In this document: piece by piece, positions 43,414 to 55,531 of the stretch
How the letters are laid out: each line of letters opens with the position of its first letter
Position numbering within the stretch: position 1 is the stretch's first letter
From: Obelidium mucronatum
Lineage: Eukaryota; Chytridiomycota; Chytridiomycetes; Chytridiales; Chytriomycetaceae
NCBI GenBank assembly: GCA_025765595.1
Contig: JAIVFH010000023.1
Location: 62,001-126,000, forward strand
DNA: 64,000 nucleotides
Reading direction: 5' to 3'
Made by a program: the position numbers and the translations under genes
Notes under the pieces: model-generated
Told to the model about the DNA's origin: nothing
Database searches by the model: none
The model's input: only the letters and a program-made list of their open reading frames with translations

Positions 43414-44281
43414 ATGGGCAAAGAGTGAGTGTTCGACTTTTTTTTTCCTTTTCGACTGGATTGGGGTGGAGGAACGACAGTTGGGCGGGCGGCAGGCGGC
43501 ATATCTTGTTTTTTGATATGATTGGATTGTCCCATTCGCAAATAACGAAGCTGGAAATTGGAAATTTTGGAATTGGCTGGCTAGACATGCATGTTACGTA
43601 ATGATCTAACGTCCATGTTTTTTTTTGGTAAAGATCGAACCTCCGTTCCCAGAAGCGCCTCGCTGCCGCCGTCTTGAAGTGCGGAAAGAGAAAGGTGTGG
43701 CTTGACCCAGCCCAGCTCACTGCCCTCGCTGCCGAAAACTCCAGTTGAGTAATATACAATTTCCGGAATTGTTTGAACTTGGAGGAGAGCAGCACCAATT
43801 AAAACTTTTCGTTCAATCAAAAATAGGAAAGGGAATTGCCAAGCTCGTCAAGAGCGGAGCCATCATCAAGAAGCCATCCAACGCTCCATCCCGTTTCCGT
43901 GTCAACGAGCACCTTGCTTCCAAGCGTCTCGGAAGACACTCTGGAACTGGTAAGCGTCACGGTACCGCTGAGGCCCGTATGCCAACCACTGTCCTCTGGA
44001 TGCGCCGTCAACGTGTTCTCCGTCGTCTTCTCCGCAAATACAGAGAATCTGGAAAGATTGACAAGCACATGTACCACGTTCTCTACCTCAAGTCAAAGGG
44101 TAACGTGTTCAAGAACAAGCGTGTGTTGATGGAATACATCCACAAGGCTAAGGCTGACAAGACCCGTGCCAAGTTGATTGCCGACCAGGCTGAAGCTCAC
44201 CGTACCCGTACCAAGGCTGCTCGTGAGCGTCGTGCTGAGCGTGTTGCCACCAAGAAGGAGGCTCTTTTGGGAGACAAATAA
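43414..44281 (+). CDS. RPL19: Cytosolic large-subunit ribosomal protein eL19
   Basis: Three exons: 43414-43424 (only MGKE), about 43635-43751 ([24 protein letters not shown]) and about 43828-44281 ([16 protein letters not shown] ... [17 protein letters not shown] ... [17 protein letters not shown]). The split codons rebuild the family's 'SR' before KGI. eL19 binds the 60S surface and forms an intersubunit bridge with the 40S. Codon use in exon 3 is strongly biased (CGT, AAG, GTC), typical of a highly expressed gene. A start codon followed closely by an intron is common in fungal ribosomal protein genes. Confidence 0.95.
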
Positions 44282-44540
44282 GCACTCTGTTTTTTTTAGT
44301 TTCTCTCTTGTTCTTCCTTTTTTTTGCTTTATTCGGAAGTTGCATCTTTCGCGTGGTGTTGTTGTTGTTTTTGTGGGGGGTGAATTGTTACATTCAATAA
44401 ACTTTGGAAATCCCTTTTTATTACTTCTTTTTCTTTTTACTTTTTATTCAGCTGTTGGTGTGCCGATAGCCGGGGGTTTAAAATTTCCATCCAATTTTTC
44501 TTTCATTCTTTCAGTTATCGAACTCTTTGACGATTTGCGA

Positions 44541-46553
44541 ATGCATCCGTGGACACTGCTAGCGACGCTTGTGCTTGGAGTCGTTGCGGTGCGCAGCCAG
44601 GGAGTGTTTGGCGCGGCGGCGGAGACTACTGCGGGCGGCGACACCCGCGCGACAGTTGTCGCCGTTGGCGACGTGGAAGCGTCGGACGTCGGAGCAGCGA
44701 CGGCCGCAGCCTCGGCGTCGGCGGCGTTCGGCGGCCTTCCGATCGTTGCGCTGCCGGCGCCGACAGCGCCGACAGCGGCGACAGCGGCGCCCGTGGCAAC
44801 AGCGGCCCCCGCGCCGCCCGTCGCCACAGCGCCCGGCGCAGTCGCCGCCCCGCCGCCGCTCGCAGCGGGCGCAGTGCCGCCGCCGGGCTTCAAGTTCGAG
44901 CTGGGCGCCTGGGTGCGTTGTGCTTCTGTGCCTGCGGGCTTGTGTGTGTGCTTGGCGGCCATTCAAACCTGTTCAAACCTGCTCAAACCTGACTAACCAC
45001 ACAACAACAACAACAAAGCTCGTTGATCCAGACACCCCAGGCTCCTTCAACAGGAAGCTCGGCCACCGCCTGCCGTCGTACCAGTCCGGCCTCTCGATTC
45101 CATACAATGCAACTGGAGGCCCCCTCGGCGACACTATCCTGCTGGATCCAATCCCCGGCCAGGACTACACCTACCTGTGGAACGTGTCGCACTGGGACGA
45201 TAACACTGACGCCTCCGTGTTCATGACTGTCTACGCTGATCAGATTGCAAAGAATGGGCTGCAAGGGTTGGATCTTGTTACCGATGACGCAATGATTCAC
45301 CTTGCTATTCGACTGTCGGCCATTCCATACAACACGGGTCGTCAAGTTCGAATGCGATGGTATGCTTTTTTTTTTTTTTTTTTTTTGTTTTTTGGTTTAA
45401 CGAATGTACAATAATATAGGTTGCCAGAAATGAATGGGTAAGAGTAAGGAAACCCTAACCAATATCATATTAATGGGGGAAAAAAAACAACAGACACTGG
45501 ATGCTCTACGGTCTTCAACCAGCCCGCTACATTGCCGTCTGGCAGAGAATGTTTACAATCTTTCGAAGATATGCGCCAAACGTTATCCTCGTGTGGTCTC
45601 CCAACTATGATTTACCGTTTGGAGATGAATCCTATTGGCCCGGTGCGGAATATGTCGATTGGGTGGGAACCAGTGTTTATTGGAAAGGTTTTGGAGTCAA
45701 TGCTTTTGTTTCCAAAGATTATTCAGCAAACTCAATCAGCAGTGTATACTTAAACTTTGCTCAAAAGTACAACAAGCCTTTTGTGGTATATATAAAATTT
45801 ATTTATTTTTTTTCATACCGCCAAAGGCGGTGATTCAAAGCATCACTTGAACAGTGTTTGTTAAATGTTGTCTTAGATTTCGGAAGCATCAGGCGCATGG
45901 GAAATTGGTCCTGGTCGCAGTCCTATTACAGGAGAAACTTTCACTCGAGTCACAAATCAAGTGGACCAAGCAACATTTCAGCAGGTTTGTTTTTGTCTCG
46001 TCATCCTTCTCATACTTAAAAAAAAAAAAAAAAAATGTCCCAGTCATTCTGGGCGGGTATTATTTCTCCTGACATATTTGCAGCCTTCCCATTACTACGA
46101 GCAGCATATCTATTTGAAGTCGCCAAGGTTATCCTATTTCATTGATTTATTGCAACAAAGCCAAACTAAAAACTTGTTTGTTGTGTCTCACAAACACACA
46201 CAAAACAGCAAGAAGAATTCTGGTCCGACTTTCGCATCGCAAATGACACGTCAGTTCTCACATCCTTCAAGGAACTGATTCGTATCGCAGATGCAGGCGG
46301 ATGGATGACGTGGGCAAATACATCCACATTCGTGGCCCCTTCAGCTCCCCAACCCATACCTGAATCGGTTTCTTTAGCCCCTTCCACAAACGAATGGCCT
46401 ACGGCTTTACCAACTGGCATCAAAATCCCAAAAGTTACGGCGGCAAAGTCGTCGGCGTCGTCGTCGTTTGCTCTTGTAGCGTTGTTGAGGCAGGAGCAGC
46501 AGCAAGGGATTGTTTTGTCTCTTTTCTTTGCCCTCCTTTCAATTTTAGTTTGA
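44541..46553 (+). CDS. GH26-like secreted glycoside hydrolase, probably GPI-anchored
   Basis: Signal peptide MHPWTLLATLVLGVVAVRS, then an Ala/Pro/Thr-rich spacer of about 90 residues, then a TIM-barrel-type domain. Key segments: QDYTYLWNVSHWDD, QVRMRW joined through an 18-nt exon (45420-45437) to LPEMNG and HWMLYGLQPARYIAVWQ, VILVWSPN, VDWVGTSVYW and FVISEASGAW. The PEMNG Glu and the SEASG Glu fit the acid/base and nucleophile of GH26 mannanases/xylanases. At least six introns. The C-terminus is Ser-rich and ends in a hydrophobic tail (IVLSLFFALLSILV), as in GPI-anchored proteins. It probably acts on plant or cell-wall polysaccharide; substrate not decidable. Confidence 0.75.
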
Positions 46554-47008
46554 AAAGTTTTTTTGCCGTCTCTTTTTTTTTTTTTATGTTTTCAGTAACG
46601 TATCCTTTTTTTTAACAAGAATTAATATGTCTGTTCACCCTTTTTTTTTATTGCTGTGCCATCTTTACTTCAGTTCCAAAACTTTCAAGCCATATCGAAA
46701 TTCTTCCACGCTTTTGTCTGCTTCATTGCGCTGTATCGAAGATGGTAAGCTGTTGGAACGAATCTGGAGGTGTTGGTCACGTCACCAAAGAGGCAACAGG
46801 CAATAAAAATAAAAGAACCCCCAAAAAGAAAAGAAAAAAGAAAAGACATGACATTGTATTACTAAAAAACGAAGTGAAAATCATCCATCCCAACCCCTCT
46901 CTCACTACAAAAGAAAAGAAAACAAAGATAATTGCAAAAAAAAAAAAAAAAAAAAACATGAAACAGAAAAAACCACCTTCTTACCACCTTCTTTTTCTTT
47001 CTTTTTTT
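46554..47008. other. Intergenic, convergent 3' ends
   Basis: Lies between the stop of the GH26-like gene (plus) and that of pyruvate carboxylase (minus). Many A/T runs; no gene. Confidence 0.6.
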
Positions 47009-50000
47009 TTACTCCACAACCCGAGCAATCAAATCACTTGCGGAAATGTAGTCTCCCTGCTTAACACACACCTTCTCAACAATACCATCAATAGGAGCGG
47101 CAACAATAGTCTCCATCTTCATGGCAGACAATACCGCAATAGGTTGTCCAATCTTGACAGTTTGACCTTCCTTGACACTCACGTCCACAACCAAACCAGC
47201 CATTGGGGCTCCACAGTCGTTCTTGGACTTGGGGTCAGCCTTGGAACGAACAATGGAGGTGGCCTTTGCAGTCTTTTCACCAGCCTTGTCAGGAACTGAA
47301 AGAAGATAACGAAAAAAAAAAACAATCGATTAATTAAAAAAAGAGAATTTAGAATAAAACAAAAAAAAACAGACTAACCATCAATAACACGAGCCTCTCC
47401 ATCAATCGTAAAGAAGACATCCCGTCTCAAAGTGAGCTCATCCAAAGGACCCACAGCTACAAACTTGACAATCATGTGTTGTCCTTCCTTTTCTCCATGG
47501 TATGTAAACTCTTCTCCAACTTCCATTGGACGCAAAAAGTATTGTGTCGGGATAGACTGGATGTGTCCAAACAAGTCCATGGCTTGTCGGTACTCCTCAA
47601 ACACTTTTGGGTACAGGGCGGCAGAGAGCACATCCACATCTCGAATTTCACCAAACTTTTCAATCAAACTGGCCTTGAGGTCGTTCATGTTGATTGGCTC
47701 CATGGAGGCACCAGGTCTTCCTTCAATTGGTTTCAACCCTTTCGCGGCCAAGACCTTGGAACGAAGTGGTTCCAGGTATCCATATGGTGGTTGACCAAGT
47801 GTACCTTGGTAGTACTCAACTACGGATTGAGGGAATGAAAGGGTATCCGCTCGGTCAATAACGTCTTGTTCGCTCAAATTTTGAGCGACCATAAACTGAG
47901 CCAAATCTCCAACAACCTTGGAGGACGGAGTAACCTTAACAATGTCTCCACAGAGCCTGTTGGCTTGAGCATATGCAGCCTTGATTCTTGTCCATTCTTT
48001 TCCAAGACCAAGTTGTCGTGATTGGAACTGAAGATTGGTGTATTGACCTCCTGGCATTTCGGTGTAATAGATGGAGGAGTCAGAAGGTGGCATGGGGGAC
48101 TCGAATGGAGAGTAGAGGAGACGGATTTGTTCCCAGTATCCAGAGAGGGTTTGAACTGCAGCCGCAGTAATTCCAGTGTTGTCGGCAGACGAGACAAAGG
48201 CTCCCATAGAAGGCTGGGAAGTTTGACCAGAAAGAGAGTCCACGGCACAATCAACAATATCAACTCCAGCTGCGACAGCAGCAAGGTATGTAGCAACACC
48301 AGTTCCGGCAGTATCATGCTAATTATTTTTTAACCAAATGAGTTCAATATACATGAAAACGGTATGGAATAATACTAACAGTGTGCAAGTGAATGACAAG
48401 GTCTGGGTACTTTTGACGAATGGCTCCAATCAACATTGTTGCTGCCTTTGGCTTCAACAAACCAGCCATATCCTTGATACCCAAAATGTGGATACCATCC
48501 GCAACAAGCTTGTCGGTCAAGTCCAAGTAGTACTTCAAGTCATAACGGGTTTTGGTCAAATCACTAACATCTCCAGTGTAAGAGATAGTGGCTTCAGCAA
48601 CACCACCAGCCTTCTTGACAGCATCGATACCAAGCTTGAGGTTGTCAATGTAGTTCAATGAATCGAACACACGGAAAACGTCCATTCCATGTTTAACAGC
48701 TTTCTCACAGAATTCGTAAACAATGTGGTCAGGGTAGGCAGTGTAGCCTACAGCATTTGCACCACGCAAAAGCATTTGGAATGGAATGTTGGGGACGAGC
48801 TTACGGAGCTGGTCAAGTCTGTCCCATGGACACTGTGGACAGCAGGGTTAGTGAGGCAATTCCAAAAGACAGAGAAGATAAATAGGACCACAAAGAGACA
48901 AGTACCTCTTTCAAAAATCTCAAAGAAACATCAAAAGTAGCACCACCCCAGCATTCCAAGGAAAATGCGTTTTGCAAAGCGTGAGAAGTCAAAGGAGCAA
49001 TCTTGGCGATATCAATAGTTCTGACACGAGTAGCCAAAATACTTTGGTGAGCATCTCTCCAAGTGGTGTCAGTGACCAAGACACCAGGGTGCTTGCGGAT
49101 AGCAGCACAGAACGCATCTGGACCTTGCTCGACAAGAATGCTTCTCCATCCCTTCAGGCAAGAGACAGTACCAGCGTTAGCTGGGAAACCAGGAAGTTCT
49201 GGCACAATAGCCTCCCCTTTAAGTTCTGGGATTCCAGTCTGCCCAGGAACTTGTGGACCGTTAACGATAAGTTCTCCCAAGTATCGCATCAATTGGAGAC
49301 CACACTTTGTTTCAGACTCATAGTCCTTGAAGAGTTCTGGGGTGTCGTCAATAAAGGTCGTCCAGACTTGACCACCAGTGGCAAAAGTTTCGTGTTGGAG
49401 CAACTTCGTCAACCAGTCAATGTTATTCTTGATTCCTCGCACACGGAATTCGGAGAGAGCTGCTAGCATCTTGAGACGAGAAGCTTGATAATCTCTACCA
49501 ACAGCAATGCACTTGCAGAGCAAAGAGTCGTAGTGGGGAGAAACAATGGCTCCTGCATAGGCGGGACCACCATCCAACCGAATACCGTTTCCTAAACGAA
49601 GCCACAGCTTAGGGAAATCATTTTCTAACAGACTGACTTCTTACCTCCTGGAGATCTGTACATTGAGATTCTTCCCGAGTCTGGTTGGAAGTTTTGAGCA
49701 GGATCTTCGGCTGTAATACGACATTGAATGGCAAATCCACGCAGAATGATACTCTCTTGAGTAAGCCCAAGTTCTGGAAGAGACTTTCCAAGAGCAATTT
49801 GAATTTGGGAGGCCACAATATCGACTCCAGTGATTTCTTCAGTCACACAGTGCTCGACTTGAACACGTGGGTTGATTTCGATAAAGTAGTGTCTGTTGTT
49901 TTGGTCGACAAGGAATTCAACAGTACCGGCATTTTTGTAGCCGACTCCCTTTGCCAACTTGATGGCATCGTCAAGGAGTAGTTGGCGAACGTCTGCTGGA

Positions 50001-50980
50001 AGGAAGGAAGGTCCGTATTCGACTACCTTCTGATGACGACGTTGAACGGAACAATCACGCTCAAACAAGTGAATGACATTTCCATGTCCATCAGCCAAGA
50101 TTTGGACTTCAATATGTCTGCATGAGTGGTTGGAAAATTTTCAGTGTTTGAAAAGATCTGTGGCCAACAGATAAGCACTGACGCCCAAAAAAGTACCTTG
50201 GTTTTTCAATCAACTTTTCAATGAAGAGAGTGTCATCTCCGAAAGCAGACTGCGATTCAGAGCGGGCACGTTCGAACAACATTGGCAAGGACTCCATGTC
50301 CCGCACAACACGCATACCACGACCACCACCACCATTGGCGGCTTTGATAATGATTGGCAAACCATGTGTTTCAGCGAAAACAATGGCATCGGCAACCTGA
50401 AGTGGTGTCTTTGTCAGCAAGATCAACAAGAGAAAGTTACGAACTTACGCAAGTAACGGCACCATCAGATCCAGGAACAACAGGCACGCCCGCCTTGATA
50501 GCCAAATCACGGGCCTTAGTTTTGTCACCACAAGCAAGAATAACTTCAGGTGAAGGACCAACAAAGGCAATTCCCGCATCTTGACATGCTTGGGCAAATT
50601 CCGGATTTTCTGATAGGAAACCATAACCAGGGTGAATAGCATCCACTTTCTTGCTCTTGGCAACTTGGATAATGTCCTTAATCGAGAGGTAGGCTGCAAT
50701 TTCACAAGTTAGCTGGGGTGGGTGGGGTGGCGATAGATAAGCACGAACCTCCTACGGGAGTGTGTGTCTCTGGGGACCCAATCTGGTATGATTTATCAGC
50801 ACGTGTTCTGTGCATCGACAGTCGGTCCTCGAAGGAGTAGATGGCGATGCAGTTCATGTTGAGTTCGCGACCAGCACGAATGATACGCAGGGCAATCTCG
50901 CCTCTGTTCGCCGCCAGAAGCGTCAGGCCTTTCTTGTCATTGAGTTCCTCAGTGGATTCTGCAAGAACGTTGCGGATCAT
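47009..50980 (-). CDS. PYC: Pyruvate carboxylase
   Basis: Biotin enzyme making oxaloacetate from pyruvate, bicarbonate and ATP. About eight exons read from the right. Biotin carboxylase: [34 protein letters not shown], the ATP loop [10 protein letters not shown], and [20 protein letters not shown]. Carboxyltransferase: [26 protein letters not shown] with CPWDRL across an intron, [13 protein letters not shown], and [13 protein letters not shown]. Biotinyl domain: [12 protein letters not shown], with the biotinylated Lys in AMKM, just before the C-terminus. Single-chain eukaryotic form, about 1,150-1,200 residues. The ATG at 50980 gives a short leader ([10 protein letters not shown]) before the BC domain; an upstream exon is possible, so cytosolic or mitochondrial location is not settled. 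Confidence 0.95.
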
Positions 50981-51458
50981 ATGTTCTCTGGTTGTTTGTT
51001 GGATTTCTGAGAAAAAATAATAAATGTGTGATTCGATGTGAACCCTACAGATAAGGCCAGATAACTCTGATTGGCCAATCGCAATTGGGTTGTGGAGATC
51101 AGAAACAGATTCATCGTGCTGAATTCCCTAATTTGACCTGCGTTGCTAATCATCTTAGATGAATTTTCCAATGAAGGTCGCGTTTGCCACATTTGTGGGA
51201 GAAGGGTTCTGATGGGTTTTTCTGGCTCGGAGAATCCCGGCGGGTTTCCCCAAACTATCATAATAATATAATTGAAGAAATTGCGATAAGTATCCGTTTA
51301 ATATTTGCAACTTTATCCAGCAGCCATTTCGCGGACTATAGCATGCAGTAAAAAGCCGTTTTCAACTTGATGTATCGGGTGACAGCACATAAGTACATCT
51401 TTTCGTTTCTTTTACTAATTTTTTTTTTGGTGTTGGGATTTTCATTGCACTTCCTTAC
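50981..51458. promoter_or_regulatory. Divergent upstream region of pyruvate carboxylase and the channel gene
   Basis: The two genes point away from each other. The stretch contains no convincing ORF apart from a minus-strand frame (50977-51261) in a different phase from the carboxylase. No named motif seen. Confidence 0.4.
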
Positions 51459-54400
51459 ATGAACCAGCTAGGGGAGGAGGTGGTAAGCCAGCAGAAGCAA
51501 AATGACGAGCACATTTCCGATCGCAGCTTCTTTCTTAAAGAAGCTATAGAGCTGCAAAAATCTTGGGAGGATGGACTGACGCGCTTGAACAAACTGATTG
51601 AGCTTGCTGGCAATCTCAAGTTAACTGCCGAAGAGGCTGCCAGTGTCGATCGAAGTTTGCTGAAGTCAGCTACTGCTACAGTTGTTGCTGCTCCTCCTAC
51701 ACAGCCAGCTCCTATGCTTGTGGCAACTGCTGTGCCGTCAAAAACCACATACCACACATCAACAACTGGAGGCGAAGAAGAAACAATTGCCTTGGTTTCA
51801 GTTCCCTCAGAAGATCGCTATAACTTTCATGATGCTCTTGTGACACCCTTTCGCGTCAAGAGCGTGTCAAAATTGAATCAGTCAATGGCACCGAAACCAC
51901 CTCCAGAAATTCCGCAAATACCACAGAAGTTCAAGCTGAAAACTCCGATAGGCAGTATTGGTAGCATTAATCTGCAAAAGCTGAAACCAGCAACGAGAGG
52001 CCCGTCTGTGAGAGGAACTTCGGTTGTATCGTTTGATACTTCAATTAACCAGTTGGATTCTGAAAAAAATGTGGATAACGAGGAGGACAATAACGCGCCA
52101 TGCTTAGTTGTGACAGCAGCTTCATCAAGCACTGTTGGTCTCCCCAAAGTTCTCCCAGTTCACAGACAAAACTCATCACCATTATCAAGAGGTACTGTTA
52201 ATTTCAAAACAAAAAGAAAAATAAATCTAAAATCCTACTTTCAGCAATGGATGATAGCTCAGATCACTTGGAGATGGGACTAAAATGGGACTCCTCAGAT
52301 TATGCAGAACTTGAAATAATGCAGGCGCAATCTCAACTTCAATCTGTCCAGCAGCTCAATCCGAATGCAAGTGAAGTAGTGATGTCAAAGTCTGGAAATG
52401 TATTGATGCGAATCGCTCGGTCTGTCACAACAAAACAAACGGCAGAAAGTAAAATCATCTCCTCTGAATCAATCCCAAGGAGAATGAGCGAAGACCCTTC
52501 AATTCTCAACTCTAGAGGCGCTCATACAAATCAGCAGGTGGAAGTATCGATTCCGGCATATTCGTCAGACATTTTGCAATATGACGGAGCACAACCACGC
52601 ACAAGCGTTCAATCAGTCATGGGCAGAAACTCTTGTTATTCATTTCAAAATTCGTCTCACATGATGCCATTAACGAGAAGTCCGAACTCCGTAGCAACTG
52701 GGTCCTTTCAGGGTCAGATTTACAAAAAGCCAATCGAAGAGTCTCCGAGGTCCGAGATGTACACAACAAGCTCTATTGATCTGAAAATCAAACCAACGTT
52801 AACCGCAGCCCAACAAGCGCCGTCACGAGATGCTGCCACAATCAAAGATGTTAAATTTAATAGCATCGCAGCTTGGGCTCACTGGTTATTTCTGTGTGCT
52901 GCCTTTGATGAAAAAGGGCGGTACATTTCCATCAAACAATACCATAGCAGGCAGTACCGGAGGCATTTGTTTTGGAATGACGGGTTTCATGAAAGATCCC
53001 TTGTATTTACACTATTCAACCTGTTCATTATCTGTTGCGTATACTTAACTTATTGTATTGTTAATATTAGTTTGACTTTTTTTGCTAATCCTGAAACATA
53101 AAAACAAACGGACAAAAATAGGTTTCTACTTTTTGGTACTGATATATCTGCCATTCGAAGAAGCTTATTTCGACACTGTTATGGAATTGTCGTTTTTATC
53201 TTGGAGGTATTTTCGTGTATCTTTCCTGTTCTTGTTTCAAATTTAAATTGTGTTTTTTTTTGAATAGTATGACTGGCGTGTTCCTTTTGGATTCAATGGT
53301 CAACTTCCTTATGCCAATACAGCCAAGCCAACGATTAAAGAAGGAGAATCGCATTAAATTATCTGATTGGTATCTAGAATATTTGAAGTCCCATGTACTA
53401 GTAGACATTATAAGTATAGTACCCTGGGTGAACATCGTACCCTCTTTTGAAATCGGACTCCTTTGCAATACATTCCGCCTTCTCCGCGTTCTCCGACTTC
53501 CGTCAGTAATGGCCAAAAATGCCTATGTGATCCGCCTACACAACAGAATCGAAAACGTGGTGGGAATCGGGAATATGTTGACGCGAATGATACCTGTTGG
53601 ATTGGGTATTGTTGTGTTTGTCCACATCCAATGCTGTATAATGTACTATTGTGGGAAAGTCGTTGGATTTACAAAGTGGAATGAGCAGTTCTGGCATTGG
53701 ACTTTTTTCCCTGGAGGGATTGAAGCATCTGGATTGGACGAACGATATGTTTGGATGCTGACGCAGGCGTTGGGAAATACATTTCAGATTACACACAAGT
53801 TGAGTATTTCCTTGTCTGTCATTTCTCTAAATCGCTCCATTCAACATTTTCGGTGATTTTTAAAGACCGCAAACGATAATGGAGCAGATAGTTTCGATGC
53901 TGTGTATCATATTCGGAGCCTTATTGGTGGGACAAATAGCAACGAAATTTCAGAAATTCTTAAAAAACAAAACTCTAGTACGCCTATCTCGTCGGTCTAA
54001 TTAGTAGTGCAGCCATCAGTTTTGATGCCAGCGGTCGGTTGTATCGGCAGAAAATTGATGAACTCACGGACTATCTCAACTGGAAGAACATTGACGAAAA
54101 AACTCAAAAACGATTGCTTGAATACTACGAATTCAAATATCGCGGGAAGTACTTTGAAGAAAAGAGCTTATTGAATGATATGAATGCGTCGCTGAGAATG
54201 GTTGGTTGAATAATTTCTTTGTAGTTGGATGGCTCAAAAAAAAAAGGAACTTGCCACAATCAACTGCTCGACACTGATTGAAAAAGTGCCTTTCCTCAAA
54301 CGGCAAGTTGGAGATGGACGGGATACAATCTATCTTGGGCGAATTGCAACTGCTTTGAATCCGGTCTTTTACATTGCAGGGGACTTTATTGTCATTCAAG

Positions 54401-54783
54401 GAGAACAGGCAACAGAAATGTTTTTTATTCAAACAGGAAAAGTTAATATTCTGGTGAACGGGCATATGGTTACCACTTTTTCTGATGGTGCTTTTTTTGG
54501 CGGTAACGAAACAAAAATGAATCAATGACAACTTAAGTACTTTTTACCAGAGGTTGCATTGATTGCTAATATTCCCAGAACGGCATCAGTTCAAGCTGCA
54601 ACTTCTTGTCAACTTTATTCGCTATCGGCGAAGGATTTCAATTCCATCATCATGGAATTTGATGATATGAAGCAGAGGATAGACAGTATCTATGAAGAAA
54701 GAATGGAAAAAGTGCGTCTTGAGCAGGCAGCCCGAATTGAGACGATGCAAACTCAACGCGTTCAAACCCAATCATCTCCATAG
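51459..54783 (+). CDS. HCN/CNG-type cyclic-nucleotide-regulated ion channel
   Basis: Many exons. A long, probably disordered N-terminus (51459-52850) precedes the channel. Then come S1 (SLVFTLFNLFIICCVYLT), S2-S3 (MTGVFLLDSMVNFLM, VLVDIISIVPWV), S4 with spaced Arg (NTFRLLRVLRLPS), S5 (MIPVGLGIVVFVHIQCCIMYY), pore helix (YVWMLTQALGNTFQ) and S6 (SMLCIIFGALLYAYLVGLIS, joined across an intron at about 53929-53978). The C-linker (LTDYLNWKNIDEKTQKRLLEYYEFKYRGKYFEE) is followed by the cyclic-nucleotide domain, with FFGEVALIANIPRTASV (the Glu is rebuilt across the last intron). The selectivity filter is not GYG (see findings). It probably links cAMP/cGMP to membrane potential in the zoospore. The S1-S2 exon border near 53100 is unclear. 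Confidence 0.82.
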
Positions 54784-54831
54784 ATAATCATAAAAAGGTG
54801 GCAAATAAATCATATAAATATAGTAATTGTT
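54781..54831 (+). repeat. 51-bp direct repeat, copy 1, starting at the channel stop codon
   Basis: 'tagataatcataa.aagg.ggcaaataaa' and onward to 'catataaatatagtaa.tgtt' recurs at 54966-55016 with about five differences. Confidence 0.9.
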
Positions 54832-54835
54832 GCAA

Positions 54836-54964
54836 AGAAAGCACCATCAGAAAACACGGTAACCATATTCCCGTTCACCAGAATATTAACTTTTCCTGTT
54901 GCGTATTCTCCTGCAATGAAAAAGACCGGATTCAAAACAGTTGCAATTCACCCAAGATAGATTG
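54836..54964 (-). repeat. Inverted partial copy of the channel's cyclic-nucleotide-domain exon
   Basis: The reverse complement matches about 54326-54500 in blocks: 'caatctatcttgggcgaattgcaac' (few changes), the segment around 'ccggtctttt..cattgcagg', and 'gtgaacgggcatatggttacca'. About 45 bases of the source are missing inside. It has no reading frame of its own. Confidence 0.85.
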
Positions 54965-54965
54965 T

Positions 54966-55016
54966 TAGATAATCATAACAAGGCGGCAAATAAACCATAT
55001 AAATATAGTAACTGTT
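54966..55016 (+). repeat. 51-bp direct repeat, copy 2
   Basis: Partner of 54781-54831; together they flank the inverted exon fragment. Confidence 0.9.
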
Positions 55017-55070
55017 TATTTATCTCTTTTTTTTTTATAAAATCGGAGAAAAAAAAAGGAGGACAAAAAC

Positions 55071-55466
55071 CGATGCTGCTACGGGGAGTTCGTCAGACCT
55101 TTCGGGCAGGAAATTCAGGACTTCGGACAGGTCCACTTCCGCGGACTAGACCCGCTAGTGCCTCTTCATGCGGGGCAGCTTCATCAGGATACACATCAGC
55201 ATCATCGCCATCGTCATCATCCGCTGGATCTTGTCCGCTGCCAAAAGCAACTTACGCAACACAGGCGAATGGATTCCTTGGATCATCATTGTACTCTGGA
55301 ACACGGCTTACCCTCATGGTTTGTAGTGGTAGTGTCCTACCATGTTGATCTTGAATACTATTCCCCTCCACAGACCAATACACCGGCAGCGCTTGCACAT
55401 GCGCGTTTTCAACTGGACAGTTTGCATCAGTTGTGTTTTGTGAGTTTGGAAGACGATGATTTGTGA
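55071..55466 (+). CDS. Small ORF(s) of unknown function, frame unresolved
   Basis: Two overlapping frames are open. One starts MLLRGVRQTFRAG, a basic Arg-rich start like a mitochondrial presequence, and runs 92 codons. The other is His/Asp-rich (HQDTHQHHRHRHHPL) and runs through to LVSLEDDDL-like codons at 55466. An 'ag' acceptor at about 55371 followed by TNTPAALAHARFQLDSL could be a second exon for either. The genes on both sides are real, so a small gene is likely here, but I cannot choose the frame. Confidence 0.3.
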   Translation, partial: RCCYGEFVRPFGQEIQDFGQVHFRGLDPLVPLHAGQLHQDTHQHHRHRHHPLDLVRCQKQLTQHRRMDSLDHHCTLEHGLPSWFVVVVSYHVDLEYYSPPQTNTPAALAHARFQLDSLHQLCFVSLEDDDL

Positions 55467-55531
55467 AACTTCCTTAATCAATAAACATAGCAAATAAAAA
55501 AAGAAATAATAACTTTTTTCTTTCACTGAAC

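Noticed and set aside
50977..51261. Minus-strand ORF upstream of pyruvate carboxylase as a possible targeting exon
   Set aside because: Its phase differs from the carboxylase frame, it ends in a stop right after the carboxylase start region, and it lacks presequence character.
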